Below, in pieces: positions 10,905-22,782 of a stretch of DNA of 64,000 nt; position 1 is the first letter of the stretch, and the number at the start of each line of letters is the position of its first letter. Origin of the DNA: Anaeramoeba flamelloides (lineage: Eukaryota; Metamonada; Anaeramoebidae); contig JANTQA010000060.1 in assembly GCA_027625915.1 (NCBI GenBank), positions 186,001 to 250,000 of the forward strand. The letters run 5' to 3'. The notes under the pieces were generated by a model. That model was not told the origin of the DNA, did no database searches, and was given only the letters and a program-made list of their open reading frames with translations. A program made the translations under genes and the position numbers.

Positions 10905-12080
10905 TAACCTTGTAATTTTTTTTTTAATTCAAAAGAATTGAGTCAAATCTTTGATTTTACCCCATTCTTTTGAATTTTAGAAAAGCACTGTTAGGTTTCA
11001 TTGAGTTTTTTTGTTTATTTGGAAAATCAATAGGTTTTATATTTAAAGAGAAAACTACAAGAAAAGTTCTTCTAGTTTTTTTTTAATTTAAAAGGATGGA
11101 GTAAAAATAAAGATTGAACTCAATTCTTTTGTATTAAAAAAAAACCTAAACACCCACTGTCAAAATTGTGCATAAAAAAAACAAATTTATATTTTTTTTT
11201 ACTATTTAAAATATTTTTTTTTCAATTTTTTAATATGATTTTCTTTTATTACCTTGATGTTTTTTTAGCCATAAGAGCCTTGATTAAAAATTCTAGACCA
11301 GAAGAACAAATTTCAATTTTTTTATTATTGGGGTTTCTGAGCTTTTTTTCTCTGAATAACTTTTTTATTGAAATTTTTATTTTAATTTTTTTTAAAAATT
11401 TTCTTTCAATAAATAAATAAATAAATAAATAGGAAAGTTGATTTTTTCTTAAATTTACATTTATCTTTCTTATTATTTATTTCTCCTAAAGAAATAAAAA
11501 GTATTTCAACTGTTAGTATTAAATTAATTTTGAACATAACTTACAAAGTGTAAACTCAAAACTAGTGTATAAATAACTTTGAATTATTTGAAGATAATTT
11601 TTTTTGCCCATTTTTTTTTATATGATCAAGGTTTATTAAAACGGCTTTATTCATAAAAATAAAAAGTAATTCCCAAAAAATTTAATTGCAAAATAAAATA
11701 ATTTTGATTGATTGTTTATGATTATAAACAAAAGTTTTTATTCAGATTGGTTACAAAACATGAAAATTCTTGAAATGTCCAAACTCTTTCAAACATTCAG
11801 AATATAATTTAAATTGTTAAAGGAAAAATTAAGATTTTTTTAAAAGATTTTTATTCTTTTTTTTTATTTTTTTTTTATTGTTTAAGGGAGGAGTTTTTGG
11901 TTCCTCTTGGTTGCCATTAGATTTTTTTTAATTTGACAAATAAAACGAAAATTTATATAATTTTCGGTTTATTTCTCAAATTAAAAAAACATGCTGTTAG
12001 GTTTTTCCAGAATTCAAAAGAATTGAGTAAAATTTTTAATTTTCTTCTATTCTTTTGAATTTTGGAAAAGCCCAACACTC
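10905..12080. repeat. Cluster of palindromic modules (type A/B/C)
   Basis: A mosaic of short palindromes. Module A is AATTCAAAAGAATTGAG followed by its inverse (about 10925-10983, a degenerate copy 11080-11150, and 12008-12065). Module B is a Lys-codon-like palindrome around GAGAAATAAA (11932-11988). Module C is a GTTAGGTTT(T/C)...TTGAGTTTT word (from 10989). The same modules recur at 12470-12870 and 27540-27840. No reading frame accounts for them. Confidence 0.7.
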
Positions 12081-12094
12081 TACGGTATTTTCAC

Positions 12095-13690
12095 TATTTC
12101 CTAAATTTTTATTTAGAAATTTTTTTAAAGATTTCCATATACTTTTATTATCTACCAGAGCTAATATAACTATGGAGCCTTTTTTGTTAATAATATTAAA
12201 AATATTTTTTTTTTTTTAATATATGAGATATATTGATTTTTTTTAATTCAGATATCCAGATTTTACGATTATTTTCATAGGCTGAGCAATTCCATAGAAA
12301 ATGGTCCAAATCTTCAATGATATCTAAATTATTTATTTTTTTGTATAATTTACAAGTTTTTGATTTATTTTTATTCATAACATAAAAATACCTGTTTAAA
12401 TAATTTTTGAATGTTCTAAGTTTTAAGATTGAGGTAGAACCTTTCCACTTTAGATATTTTTTGTTGTTAGGTTTTCCAGAATTCAAAAGAATTGAGTAAA
12501 ATCAAGGATTTTACTAAATTCCTTTGAATTCTGAAAAAAAAATTGCGGTTAGCTTTTTTTTTGTTTGAGAAATAAAAAGAAAATTTTATGAAATTTTCTT
12601 TTAATTTCTAAAATTAAAAAAAAGTACCGTTAGGTTTTCTTGAGTTTTCTGTTTCTTTATAAAATCGATAGATTTTCGTTAGGTTTTCTTGAGTTTTCTA
12701 TTTATTTGTTAAGTGTTCTAGGTTTTTTTGAGGTTTTCTATTTTATTTAGAAAATCAATAACACTTCACAAATAAAATAGAAAACCTCAAAAAAAAACCT
12801 AAAACTCTTAACAAATAAAACAGAAAACGCCAAGAAAACCTAGGAGCTTGACGGTACTTGACGACACGACTGTTTATTAATATTTCCTTGTTGTGTAATG
12901 ATTTTTAGATATTTTCGTAGAGTGTCTAGGTTTTCCAACTTGGGCTATTTTTTAATTGATTAATTCGATATTTATCCAATTCTAATTCCAAATCTTTTAA
13001 GTTTTTTGATTTCCAGTTAATATTTTCAAATTCTTTTTCTCTAAAAGCAAGAAGTTTAATTAGTTTTTCAAATCCTAAAAAATTTAATTTTTGAATTAAC
13101 TTCTTTCTTTCTTTTATATATTGTTATCCTTACTGGATCAATTTTTACTTCAGTTTTATATATAAGTCTAGGAGAGTGTGGATTTATTAATAAAAATTTT
13201 GTTACTTTTTTATGAATCCAAGTGTCTATTTCTTTGAAATCGTTTTCTGTTAGATCAAATATTTCTAATCCATATAATAATTGACTATGTAAAACGGCTT
13301 TAAAAAAGTGAATTTTTAATCCATTTATAAATTTTTTTTGTTCCAAAATATTGAATAGATTTTTGAAATTTTTTTTAACTTTTTCTAAATTAAACTTTAA
13401 ATTAATTTTTTTATCTAACCAAATCCCAAGATATAAAATTTCTTTTGGAATTAAAGTTTTTTTCGTTTTTTTATTATTCGGATTCATTCCAAAATCCCCT
13501 ATAATTTTAAAGATTTTTCTAGTTGGAAATTGATTTCTATCATTGTTCCTTTCATAATCAAAATCAAATCATCAGCAAACATCTGAACATGTATTGCTAA
13601 TGATTTGATTTTTTCTAATAAAAAATGTGAAATAAACCCAAATAATAAAGGCGATAATGGATCTCCTGAAAAAGATTTTTATTCGACATA
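12095..13690 (-). mobile_element. Degenerate LINE (non-LTR retrotransposon), 3' part
   Basis: Reading on the minus strand, 13690-13500 encodes reverse-transcriptase core motifs QGDPLSPLLFGF and FADDLILI (the F-ADD catalytic box). 13487-13068 continues the thumb region (PKEILYLGIWLDKKINLKF, then LLYGLEIF). 12486-12196 has the C-terminal zinc-knuckle style domain (CKLYKK...DHFLWNCSAYE), running on to about 12095 with more LINE-like residues. The 5' half (endonuclease and N-terminal RT) is absent, the frame is broken in several places and about 380 bp of palindromic modules sit inside it (about 12485-12865). It lies just downstream of the C9orf72 stop on the same strand. Dead copy. Confidence 0.82.
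12467..12870. repeat. Palindromic-module cluster inside the LINE
   Basis: Modules A (12476-12535), B (12555-12620) and several C words (GGTTTTCTTGAGTTTTCT, GGTTTTTTTGAGGTTTTCTA) with an inverted counterpart (about 12765-12830), then CTTGACGGTACTTGACGACA. LINE coding sequence resumes on both sides, so this block inserted after the LINE. Confidence 0.65.
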
Positions 13691-13795
13691 TTTTTTTTTT
13701 TTTAAATAAGAATTTAACAAAAATAAATTAAAATTACAAAAAATTTTTTTTTTTATTAATTAAAATTATTTCTTTTTTATTGATCAATAAATTCA

Positions 13796-16700
13796 TCAAA
13801 ATTGATCTTGTTCTAAATATTTAACAACTCTTTTTTGTTTTTCATTCATATCTTCAAAAAAGAAAAGAAATGTACCTGGTTCAAGTTTTTCTGCTGTTGC
13901 TAGAATCATTAAAAATTCTTCTTCATCTTGAAAGTCAAGCTTTTTTTTTATTAAATGTCTAATTTTTGATTTTTGTTTAAATCTATTCTCGTAATATTAA
14001 TTAATAATAATAAATAAAAAAAAAAATTTTATAAAAAATAATCATAAATAAAGAAAAAGGTAATAAGGTTTTAACAAAAAAAACATTACACTTCTAAAAA
14101 GATTTATAAAAAACATAAAAGGCAAAAAGAAAGAATTTTAAAAAAAAAAAAAAAAAATTGTGTCCATTTGTTTGAAAAGTTCATAATTTCTTAAGGGATT
14201 AAAATCTACCAATGAAAAGCCTAAGATCAAAGTATGTTGTTTATTGGGTGTAAATCATATTAATGCACCATGGTTCAAATGTCTCTAAAAAATCGATTAT
14301 TCAAGTAGTAATATTTGTTGATTCGATCAATTTAAAAATGATCTTTGTATTAGTAAAAAACTCCAACAATTTGAGGAAAAAATTTGCATATTGTCACAAA
14401 TTTAAAAGGTTGAATTATCAATATTCAGACTAAAAAGTTGTAAAATATCTTTCTTAAATTTGTGGCAAAATGTAGATTAGTTACTAAAAAATTCTTTTTT
14501 TTAAAAAAATTAAATAATTAACTAATAGATTTTTTTGACCAATTATTTCTTGAAATACTGAAAATATATTGATGTTACAATTAGCTTTATCAAAAGCAAA
14601 CAAAACAAATCAGTCTTTGGGTTTTTATGTTGATGATCATTGAGTTAATCTTTGAAATTAAAAAATTATAAAAAATAGTCACTTTTGGAAGTTCTTAATA
14701 TGAATTATTAACTCACGGAATACTATTATTTTGATTTCTATTTTTTGATTTGGAAAAGGAATTAAAAAAAAAAAATGTTCCGAAATGAACATTTTTAATA
14801 GTGATCCTTAGTTAAAAAATGTAATAATTTATTGGACAATAATATTTATAATAGATTTTTTAGAAATATTAGAGCCATATGATCCTAACAAACTAATATC
14901 GTTTACACCCAATTATAACATAATTTGATTATAGAGAAATCCATGGTTACGCTTATCCCTTAACAACAATTAATTAGAATTATGAAAAATAAAGAAATTC
15001 AAAATTTTTGAAATTTGATTTGTTTTTAAAATCAACAATTTTAATTGTTGCTAAAAAATAATGAATTTTCCTTTATTTATTTCAATATGTATTGATTTTA
15101 AATGATATGTTTTTTTTATCATTTTTATGAATTTTTTTTTTTATATATAAATAATATAATTTGTTTCGCAACAGTAAGAAGTTTATATTAAATGATTAAA
15201 TATTGTATTTTAAATTGGCTTTCTTAACTAAAAAAAAATATTTGATTTGTTTATTAAACCGATTGGTGGTTTTTACTAATATTATGCTATTTTTTTTGAT
15301 CGGAAAATCTGGTAAAAAGATGTCCCAAAATTTAAACAAATTTTTATTTTTTGTAATTACTTTTTTATTTTGAATTTTTTTTACTTTGAATTTTAATTTT
15401 TAATCAACAATTATTATTTCGTTAAAATGTGCAAGTTAGTATTGGATTATATTTCAAAATAATTATAAAAAAAAAAATAAATATTTATGATTTTGAAAAA
15501 AAAATGGTTTGATGTTTTTAGAATAAAGTATTTATAACCAGATGTGATTTTTAAAAAATGAAAATTCTTCATCTTTTTGGATAAATTGGACAATTAGTAT
15601 TTTTAAGAATCTTGTTTAAATACATAGAGATTGGTTTTACATTTTTTGTTAATTTTATAATAAAAATTTTGAAAATTAATTTTTAATTTTCGTTCTCAAA
15701 ATATAATCAAAATGTTTAGTTTCAAAAATATTGTTTGAATAAATAATAAAAAACTGATAATTATTAATTGTTGATTAGTTACAAAAACAGATTTAAAATA
15801 ATTTGGATCATGAAAATTTTTTTCTTTTTTCAAAATATTAATTTTGATTTTAATAGTCGATACTTCTGTTATTATACAAAATACAAAAAGACTCAAAAAT
15901 TTTTTTATTCAATAATTCATTTTTAAACTTTTTGGATTATTTTTGTTAAATAAAAGGGGAAATATATATCCGTACTGAAAGTTTTAAATTTTAAAGTTAA
16001 TTTTTTTTTCAGTTACATGATTTTTTTTTTCAAAGATCTAAAGATTTTTATCTATTCATGCAAAGTAAATCCACTGAAACTTCACAAAAAAAAATTGGTA
16101 TTAATTTTCTTTTTAAGAATAAAAAAGTGTTTTTGGTTTAAAAAATGTATTTTATCAAAGATGAAAAAGACATATTTTTTTCACGATTAAAACTCTTATT
16201 GAAAAATTGATTTATTTTCAATTTGAAATCTAAAATGTTTTGGTTTAATATAATTACAAAGTTTATCTGTTTGAAGATACACTATATCATTAATTTAGAA
16301 TTAGTAATACCCCAAAATGAACGAATTGGATCTTTAAAAATACAAATGAAAATTATCTAATTTTATGTGATTTTGGTGATGATTATTCAAATATAATTCA
16401 TATTTTCCATTCTTTATAAAAAAATAAAAGAATTGTCCATCTAAAAGTATATAATACATGATAAAGTAATTCTTCAGTTTAAATGTCATTTATTTTCCGA
16501 ATAACTTAGTTTCATCGAAAAGTAATTTTCTAACAAAAAAAGTCAATTCTACCGAAAAAGTAATTTGAGGTATACAATTATGTGAAAAAAAAATGATTAT
16601 TTTAAGAAATATTTTTTTTTTAAAATATTAGAAATTTCCAGAATTATTCAATCATTGTATTAATCTGGTTCTTTATTTAAGGTTACCGATTTATAAGTTG

Positions 16701-19700
16701 AAAAATTATTGTTGATCAACAATAAACTCAATCTTTAAAACAATTTTTTTTTTAAAAAAAATGAACAACAAAAGAAACAAATATCCTAACAATCAGATCA
16801 AAACAATTATTGAATTTTGTTTTGATTTGGTTGGCAAATTTATCTATCCTTTTTAGATCAACCCAAGTAACAACCACAGGTAAATCATCTTTTCCCAATC
16901 CATTGTAGCATCAGCATTTGCTTTGAAAATAAAATATTTTGAATATTATCAACCCTTCATGGATTATATCTGTGTCCCCCCAATTAAACTATTTTTCTAA
17001 AGTATTCTGGAACGCTAAAGGAGATATTTGAATTATTCAAGCTGTTTTAATAAAATAACCAACAACCCCACAAATTCAAAATGATTATTTGAAAAACTTT
17101 TATCTTCTTTTTGTTATTCTTCTTTTCAAAATTTTAAATTTTTAAAGAAATTTCAACACTAAAGTTGAATTGTTTTTTTTTTTTAATCGATCAATTAGAT
17201 CTAATGGAAATTTTCACTTTCTTCTTGAGAATTTAACTCGTGAAGGTAAAAATACCTTTTTAAAAAAACACATCTATTTTATCTTACATTTCAACATCTT
17301 TTTTTCAATTGATAGTTAATTGTTGTTTTGTTTCTTCATTTGGTATTTTAAATATTTTGTCAAAAAAATTATTTTTCTTGTTCTTTTATTTTATTGTTTT
17401 ATTAAACTGAATAAATAAAGAGACAATTATTAATAGTTTTGAAATGTTTTATTTTGGTTTTATTTTACAAGAAAATAGATTTTTTTTATTCAAGATCAAT
17501 GAAAAAAAAAAAGATCTTCTAATTGATTGAGTATTTTTCAACAAATCCTATTATTAGATGTGCTTTATTTACATGAAAAACAATATTTTTTCCGTGAAAA
17601 CCTCAAGGTTTTCGTGAAAAAAACCAAAAATTGCTTATTCATAAAAAAAAAGTATTAATTGGAGAAAAGCAGTACATTTTCTTGAAAAACCCTGCTTATT
17701 CATGAAAAATTATTTATTAATGAAAAATAGATTATTTGTCTGCGAAAAAGTAATTTTGACAAAAAATAATTTATTAACGAAAAAGTATTTATTCGCCAAA
17801 AAAAAAATGTTTCTTTCGAAAAATGAGTATTATCAAAAAAATGTGTCTTTCATGAATAAGTAACAATATCGGCGTATTTGTCACATTTAGATGGAAAATT
17901 CTAATTTTGTATTTTTTTTATTAAAAATAAATTAAGATGTTAATAATTTTGAATTACTCCCTTAAATGGATCTTAATATTTTGATTTTTTGTTGGTTGAC
18001 AAATTATTCTTTTTCTTTTAGTCTTCTTAATAAAAGAAGAAGAAAAAATAAAGAAAAATTCACAGATTTTAGGTTCTGTTTCTGTAATTCTATTAAGGCT
18101 AATGATTAGGAATTCATTTAGGAATTTATTATTATTATTTTGTTTTTTTTTCTCATAAATAAGAGTTTTAAAAAAATAAATAGAAAAACGAAAAGCGTGA
18201 AATAAACATGACCATTTGGGAAAAAAAGTAAAAACGGTAAAAAAAAATCCCAGTACATTTTTTAATAGGGAACCTTAATAGAGCCTGAAAATGAAAAGTA
18301 AGATCTATTAATAAAAGAAAAAAATAAAGGAATAAAGACAAAATAGAGGATTTAACATAATAACAGTTTTTCTTTATACTAACTTTTATATAAGGTATTT
18401 TCTTTGATTTATCTATTATTTAAAAAATTAACTATTTTTGAGATCTCCAAAATAATTCTTCAGATTTTGATATGAAAGGAGATTTAAATTCTTTTTGTTT
18501 ATTTGATTCAAAATAATATACTGGATTATTCTTTAAAGTTAATTTGTTTATTCTTGTAATTGATTTTAGGTTCTATTTTCAGGTTTATATTAAGGTTACC
18601 AATTAAAAACAGTGTTTGGCTTTTTTTTTCCCGTTTTGATTTTTTCCCCAAACGATAAATCTAATATATATAAAAAAAAAAAAAAAAAAAAAAGTCTATG
18701 CTATTACATACCTTTTTAAATTTTTAAATTTTATTAAAACTAAAGCTTTTTTATAAATTAAATTTATCCATTGTGTGATATATGATTCTCTTAAAGAAGA
18801 TGGCAGATGGAAAAGGATCTTTACAAAATCTGAAACAAATTTAGCAGGCTTTTTAACAATTTCAAATGACAGATCAGAAAAAATTTGATTATTATTGTGG
18901 TTAATTTTCGATTTTTTTGGCAAATTTTGGGATGACAATTTTGATTGATTAATTTTTCTAAAAAAGTTTTTCCACATATAAATATGCTTATGGAACTTTA
19001 CAGTCTGTTTAACCGTGTATGAGCTTAAATCGACAACGGTTGAAGGATAAAAAGACATGATCATTTTGTTTAGATCTAATTTTTTATAAAACATTCCCTG
19101 TAAAAACAAATCTGGTATATATACAGATTTCGGAACAAATCTTTGTTTAAAATTATTATTTTGATTATCGTGATTATTTTTCTTCTTATTTTTCTTCTTC
19201 GTTCCATTGCTATTATCCTTATCATTTAATTTATTTTTTAATTTTTTTGAAAAGGAAATTTTTTTTGTCTTTTTTTTGTTTTGCAACGATTCAATTTTGT
19301 TCAGATCTTTTATTTCAAGAAAATCCTCGACAATAAATAAATCGTTCTGTGTTTCTGGAGGTTTGTTCAAATATAAAGAAAGTCTACGCTCTGATTTCCT
19401 CAAAAAAATACTGAGGGAATCTAAAAAATAATTCACTTGATCTCTTTCATAGCCCACCACAACGGTTGAGCCGAATGTTTGGTAATGGGAAGTAATCACT
19501 TGCGCAAGAAAATCAAGATCATACTCGGGTTTTGGCCTTTCAAAAATAGTCAATGAAAAAAGTGTTTTTGGGATTTTGCAATTCATATGGATTTCTAAAT
19601 AGTCTTGGAAATACCACAAATCTTCACAGATCATTTGGCACGAATTCTCAATGCTTTGGGTGTCAAGGTACCCTAAAAACATTCTTGTGATGATTAGCAG

Positions 19701-20503
19701 TTGGTTTTCAACCAAAGGGTGTATCGGTAAATATAATTCGCTGTTTTTTAAATCTAATAACACAGATAAAGACATCATCGTTAATTTGCCCTGAACGGGC
19801 GCCAAAAAGGTTTTGCTTGTCAAGATCACAGAAATTAAGGGAATGAAATGGAAATTCGAGATGCTATCCTTCCTGCTCGTTCGGTACTCCCAACTTAAAT
19901 GCGAATCATGATCTTCGTTTTGATCACTTTCTATTAAATCAGGTGAAAGGGTCAATTTGGCAATCTTCATTTGGTTGCCAGAAGTAAACACTTTTGATCC
20001 TTGCCAAACCTAAAGTTAAATTTTGGTTGACAGACAATAAAAAAATAAAGAGAAAAAAAAAAAAAGACACAGCAAGGATAAAAAAGTAATAGGAATTTCA
20101 GTAAATGGGTTTTGAGGTGCGCTTATGAAAAAGGATCTTGAAAACAACAATTTTTTTGTTTTTTTTTTTTTTTTATTTTTTCGAGCATTTTTGGAAGTGT
20201 GGCAATAATTTTTTAAATTAAAGCCATTCAAAAAATAATTGCATCGATCAGATCTGTGCAATTTTCAAAAACAGATTTTTCTTCTATTTTCCTTTAAGAA
20301 AGTTAGTCTGAACACAGAATAATTTTGCAAAAGAGGTTATTGTTTTGATTTTTTTTTTTTTTTTTTTATTTATTGTTTTTGTTGTATGATGGCGAAAGAA
20401 AAAAAATCTTATAAGTTAATTAATTACTTGTAAAACTTGTGGGCCAAGAACATTGTCCCATGCAGAAAGCTGAATTCCAGACAAGTACCCGTCTTGTCTT
20501 AAA
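13796..20503 (-). CDS. C9orf72: C9orf72 homologue (longin-DENN protein)
   Basis: In animals C9orf72 pairs with SMCR8 and WDR41 as a GTPase-activating complex acting in autophagy and at the lysosome. Exons (minus strand): 20503-20428, 20009-18712, 13982-13796. Exon 1 reads SGIQLSAWDNVLGPQVLQ, matching human FAYWDNILGPRVRHIW. Exon 2 carries ITSHYQTFGSTVVVGYERDQ (human ISSHLQTCGCSVVVG), DLFLQGMF, YPSTVVDLSSYTVKQ...HKHIY (human YPTTHIDVDVNTVKQ...HEHIY) and IYKKALVLIKF (human LHRKALTLIKY). Exon 3 reads LDFQDEEEFLMILATAEKLE then PG, matching human LDLTAEGDLNIIMALAEKIKPG. Introns are phase 0 (20010-20427) and phase 2 (13983-18711, donor GTATGT); frames join exactly. About 519 residues versus 481 in human; the excess is a Lys/Asn-rich insert in mid-protein. 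The start codon lies in an unplaced 5' exon. Confidence 0.93.
14195..14959. mobile_element. TTAA-flanked TIR element, copy 2
   Basis: Starts GGGATTAAAATC and ends CGCTTATCCC, flanked by TTAA at 14191-14194 and 14960-14963. It aligns along its whole length with the 1901-2647 copy (shared TTGAATTATCAATATTCAGA and TTGTGGCAAAATGTAGATTA). It sits inside the 4.7-kb C9orf72 intron. Confidence 0.82.
14964..16427. other. Intronic AT-rich sequence
   Basis: Part of the large C9orf72 intron. Only short AT-rich frames and homopolymers are visible; no exon, repeat end or RNA gene could be supported. Confidence 0.6.
16428..17902. mobile_element. Candidate TIR element with subterminal repeats
   Basis: The left end GAATTGTCCATCTAAAAG is mirrored at the right end (reverse complement GAATTTTCCATCTAAATG). 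Both subterminal zones carry direct repeats around CGAAAAAGTAATTT (about 16515-16565 and 17600-17800), plus degenerate units TTATTCATGAAAAA and TTATTAACGAAAAAG. Subterminal repeats of this kind are common in hAT-like DNA transposons. No transposase recognised and no target duplication confirmed. It lies in the C9orf72 intron. Confidence 0.4.
16806..16889 (-). pseudogene. Prefoldin subunit 4-like exon fragment
   Basis: A 27-codon stretch reads DLPVVVTWVDLKRIDKFANQ then IKTKFNN, between an AG at 16891-16890 and a GTTTTG donor-like site. Prefoldin subunit 4 begins with a similar segment (human VNVTFEDQQKINKFARN). The usual acidic residue after the aromatic is Val here and no other prefoldin exon was found nearby, so this is probably a captured or decayed fragment rather than a working gene. 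It lies in sense orientation inside the C9orf72 intron, within the candidate transposon. Confidence 0.3.
18235..18640. repeat. Short foldback, CTTAATA-type arms
   Basis: GAACCTTAATAGAGCCTGAAAAT (left, about 18268-18290, quoted in part as AACCTTAATAGAGCCTGAAA) is mirrored near 18560-18625 by TTTTCAGGTTTATATTAAGG. A related end occurs near 18065-18110. AT-rich centre, no frame. Intronic in C9orf72. Confidence 0.4.
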
Positions 20504-20836
20504 CTAATTACTATTAATTTTAAAGTTTAAAAATTACACAAGAAAGGATTGATTTAGGTTATGAAACAAGAAATGTAATTGATTTGGTTTCGTTAAGAAA
20601 AGGAATTTAGTTCAAAGAATATCATACACGGAACCATTCTTGATGAGCTCATTTTGAAATTGAAGGATCAAGATTCGTAGAAATGATAAAAAATGATTTT
20701 CATTTTTATTTTAAGGACTACATTGACAATGAAATTAAAAAAAAGTGTTTTTATAAGGAATTGGTATGCTCACAAAGCTTTCTTTAAGAAGCTTTAAGAA
20801 GGAAAAAATGATATATTTTTCCGAAATATGTATGTA

Positions 20837-21315
20837 GGGTGATCAAAAATAATGTGTACACAACAGACTATAATCCTAGTTTCAAAATATAATCGGTACT
20901 TTTTTTTCTTCTTGTTCCAAGGCAACATCCAAGTCACTACCAAATAATATACCTAAGTTCAAATCAATTTTGAAAGTGAAGGTATGGATATTTTCAGTAA
21001 AAATTGAAATTAGGAATGTAATTAGTTGAAACTTTTTGATAATTTTCTCCCAGTTTTTTTGAAATTTTTTGTGTTTTTTAATTGTAAAAATTTTATGAAA
21101 AATTTACTCTATTTTTTGATAAAAATTAACAAATTTGATGCTTCATTTTTAGAATTGCTTTCTATATAATAGAACTTTAAGAAACCAATATCATATTTAT
21201 TTAGGGTTTATTGTTGGTTTCTTTGATCAGTTGATGTAGAGGTCTTTTATAAAAAAATAGACTTTTTATTTTCAAACAAGGATTATTTTTTTTGCACACT
21301 TTTTATTGAATAGAG
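20837..21315. mobile_element. TA-flanked Tc1/mariner-like element B, copy 1
   Basis: About 479 bp, bounded by TA. Ends are decayed (GGGTGATCAAAAATAATGTG and the complement of ACTCTATTCAATAAAAAGTG). The body aligns throughout with 39272-39752, sharing CCAAGGCAACATCCAA, ATACCTAAGTTCAAATCAAT and TAGAACTTTAAGAAACCAAT. No transposase. Confidence 0.65.
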
Positions 21316-22780
21316 TACATATTATATGAAATTTGTTAATAAAAATGGAATAGAAGGTTGGGAAAAAAAAAATTTTTTTTTGAGAAAATTTCTACTTAGG
21401 TTAAAGTAACAAACCTTGAGCTATTGTTGAGAAGTTTTCTTTCCTTAATATTGATTTGTGTGTTCAGTAAAGTGGGTATGTCATTTTTACCATTATGATC
21501 ATAATTAAAAAAAATGGTAAAATTTTTGGAATTATTGGATGTTATTTTCAGGTTTGGTTAATATTAGCAAAATTCCTCATAAATTTTTTGATATATTCTC
21601 TGGTATTGAATAGAATAAAATGAAAATCCTAATATCTAAAAAATATAGTTTTTTCTTATATAAACCAAAATACAATTTCTTTAATAAAAAAAAAAATAAT
21701 TTAATTTTTCCATTTTTAGTTTTTATTTAGATCAGTAAATTCAAAATTCTACCAATTCACAAACCTATTCATATTGAAACAAACCTTAAGGTTTTGAGAG
21801 AAACAATTTAAATAAAAAAAAAAATGTAATAAAAACAAAAATAAAACAAAATGTTTTGGGTATTTGGTAACTGGAATTCTGTTCAAAAATCAAATAGAGT
21901 AAAGACTAGTTTTGAAATTAATGTAGGTGTTTTCAATTAAAGAAATAAAAATAATAATCAACATAAATACCAAAAAAAAAAAAAGAGAGAGAAATCACAT
22001 GTCCTTTGAAAACAATTGTATTGATTTTTCAAGACATTGCAACAATTCAAGTCACTCAATAATCAACAATCATAGGCAATGTTGTTACTCGGTATTATTT
22101 TTTTATTATTATTTACTTTGATATTTTTTTAATTATTTTTAATAATAATTTCTTTAAAAAAAAAAAGAAAAAATAAAAAAAGAAAGGATCCAAAAAAAAA
22201 AAAAAAAAATTGGTAAAATGACCAAATCAATAAGAACTGAAAAGTTAAAGAATATAAGAATAAATATGAAATAAAAAAACTATAATTTTACTAAATTGTA
22301 CATAATAGTTTTTCTCTACAAATTGGTAAGTAATTTAGATAAAAAACCTGACAAAATTTCTCCCAATAACCATATAAAGTAAGTCAATAGTTTTGAAAAA
22401 TAGTTTATATCAATTTGTCAAAATTTCATATCTCATTGTTTAGTGGAGAGAAAAAAATAGTTATGAAATTTTTTGAAATTGATTTTCTAAAAAAAAAATT
22501 ACAAAATTTGCCAGATTGATAATGATTCTATTCAATTAAGTACGTACATTTTACCATTTTGAAAAAGATTAATTGAGACAGCCATACTGAAAAAAAGGTT
22601 TTTTAGTGTCATGAGATATTGTAACTTTGAATCCCAAAAATCGTTAACTATTTTATCAATGAAGAGAAAAAGAAATCAAACAAACATTTTTAATTTTTTG
22701 AACATTTTTTTTTTTTTGAATTAACTATTTGAGTTGTATTAAATTAAGTTTTGAATATTGAAATGTGTTTATGAGGATCT
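21316..22780. other. Spacer upstream of repeat R1
   Basis: AT-rich, no supported gene. The segment about 21990-22090 (CATAGGCAATG, ATTGTATTGATTTTTCAAGA) resembles 38680-38755, so element B in both places may be part of a longer duplicated block. Confidence 0.45.
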
Positions 22781-22782
22781 TA

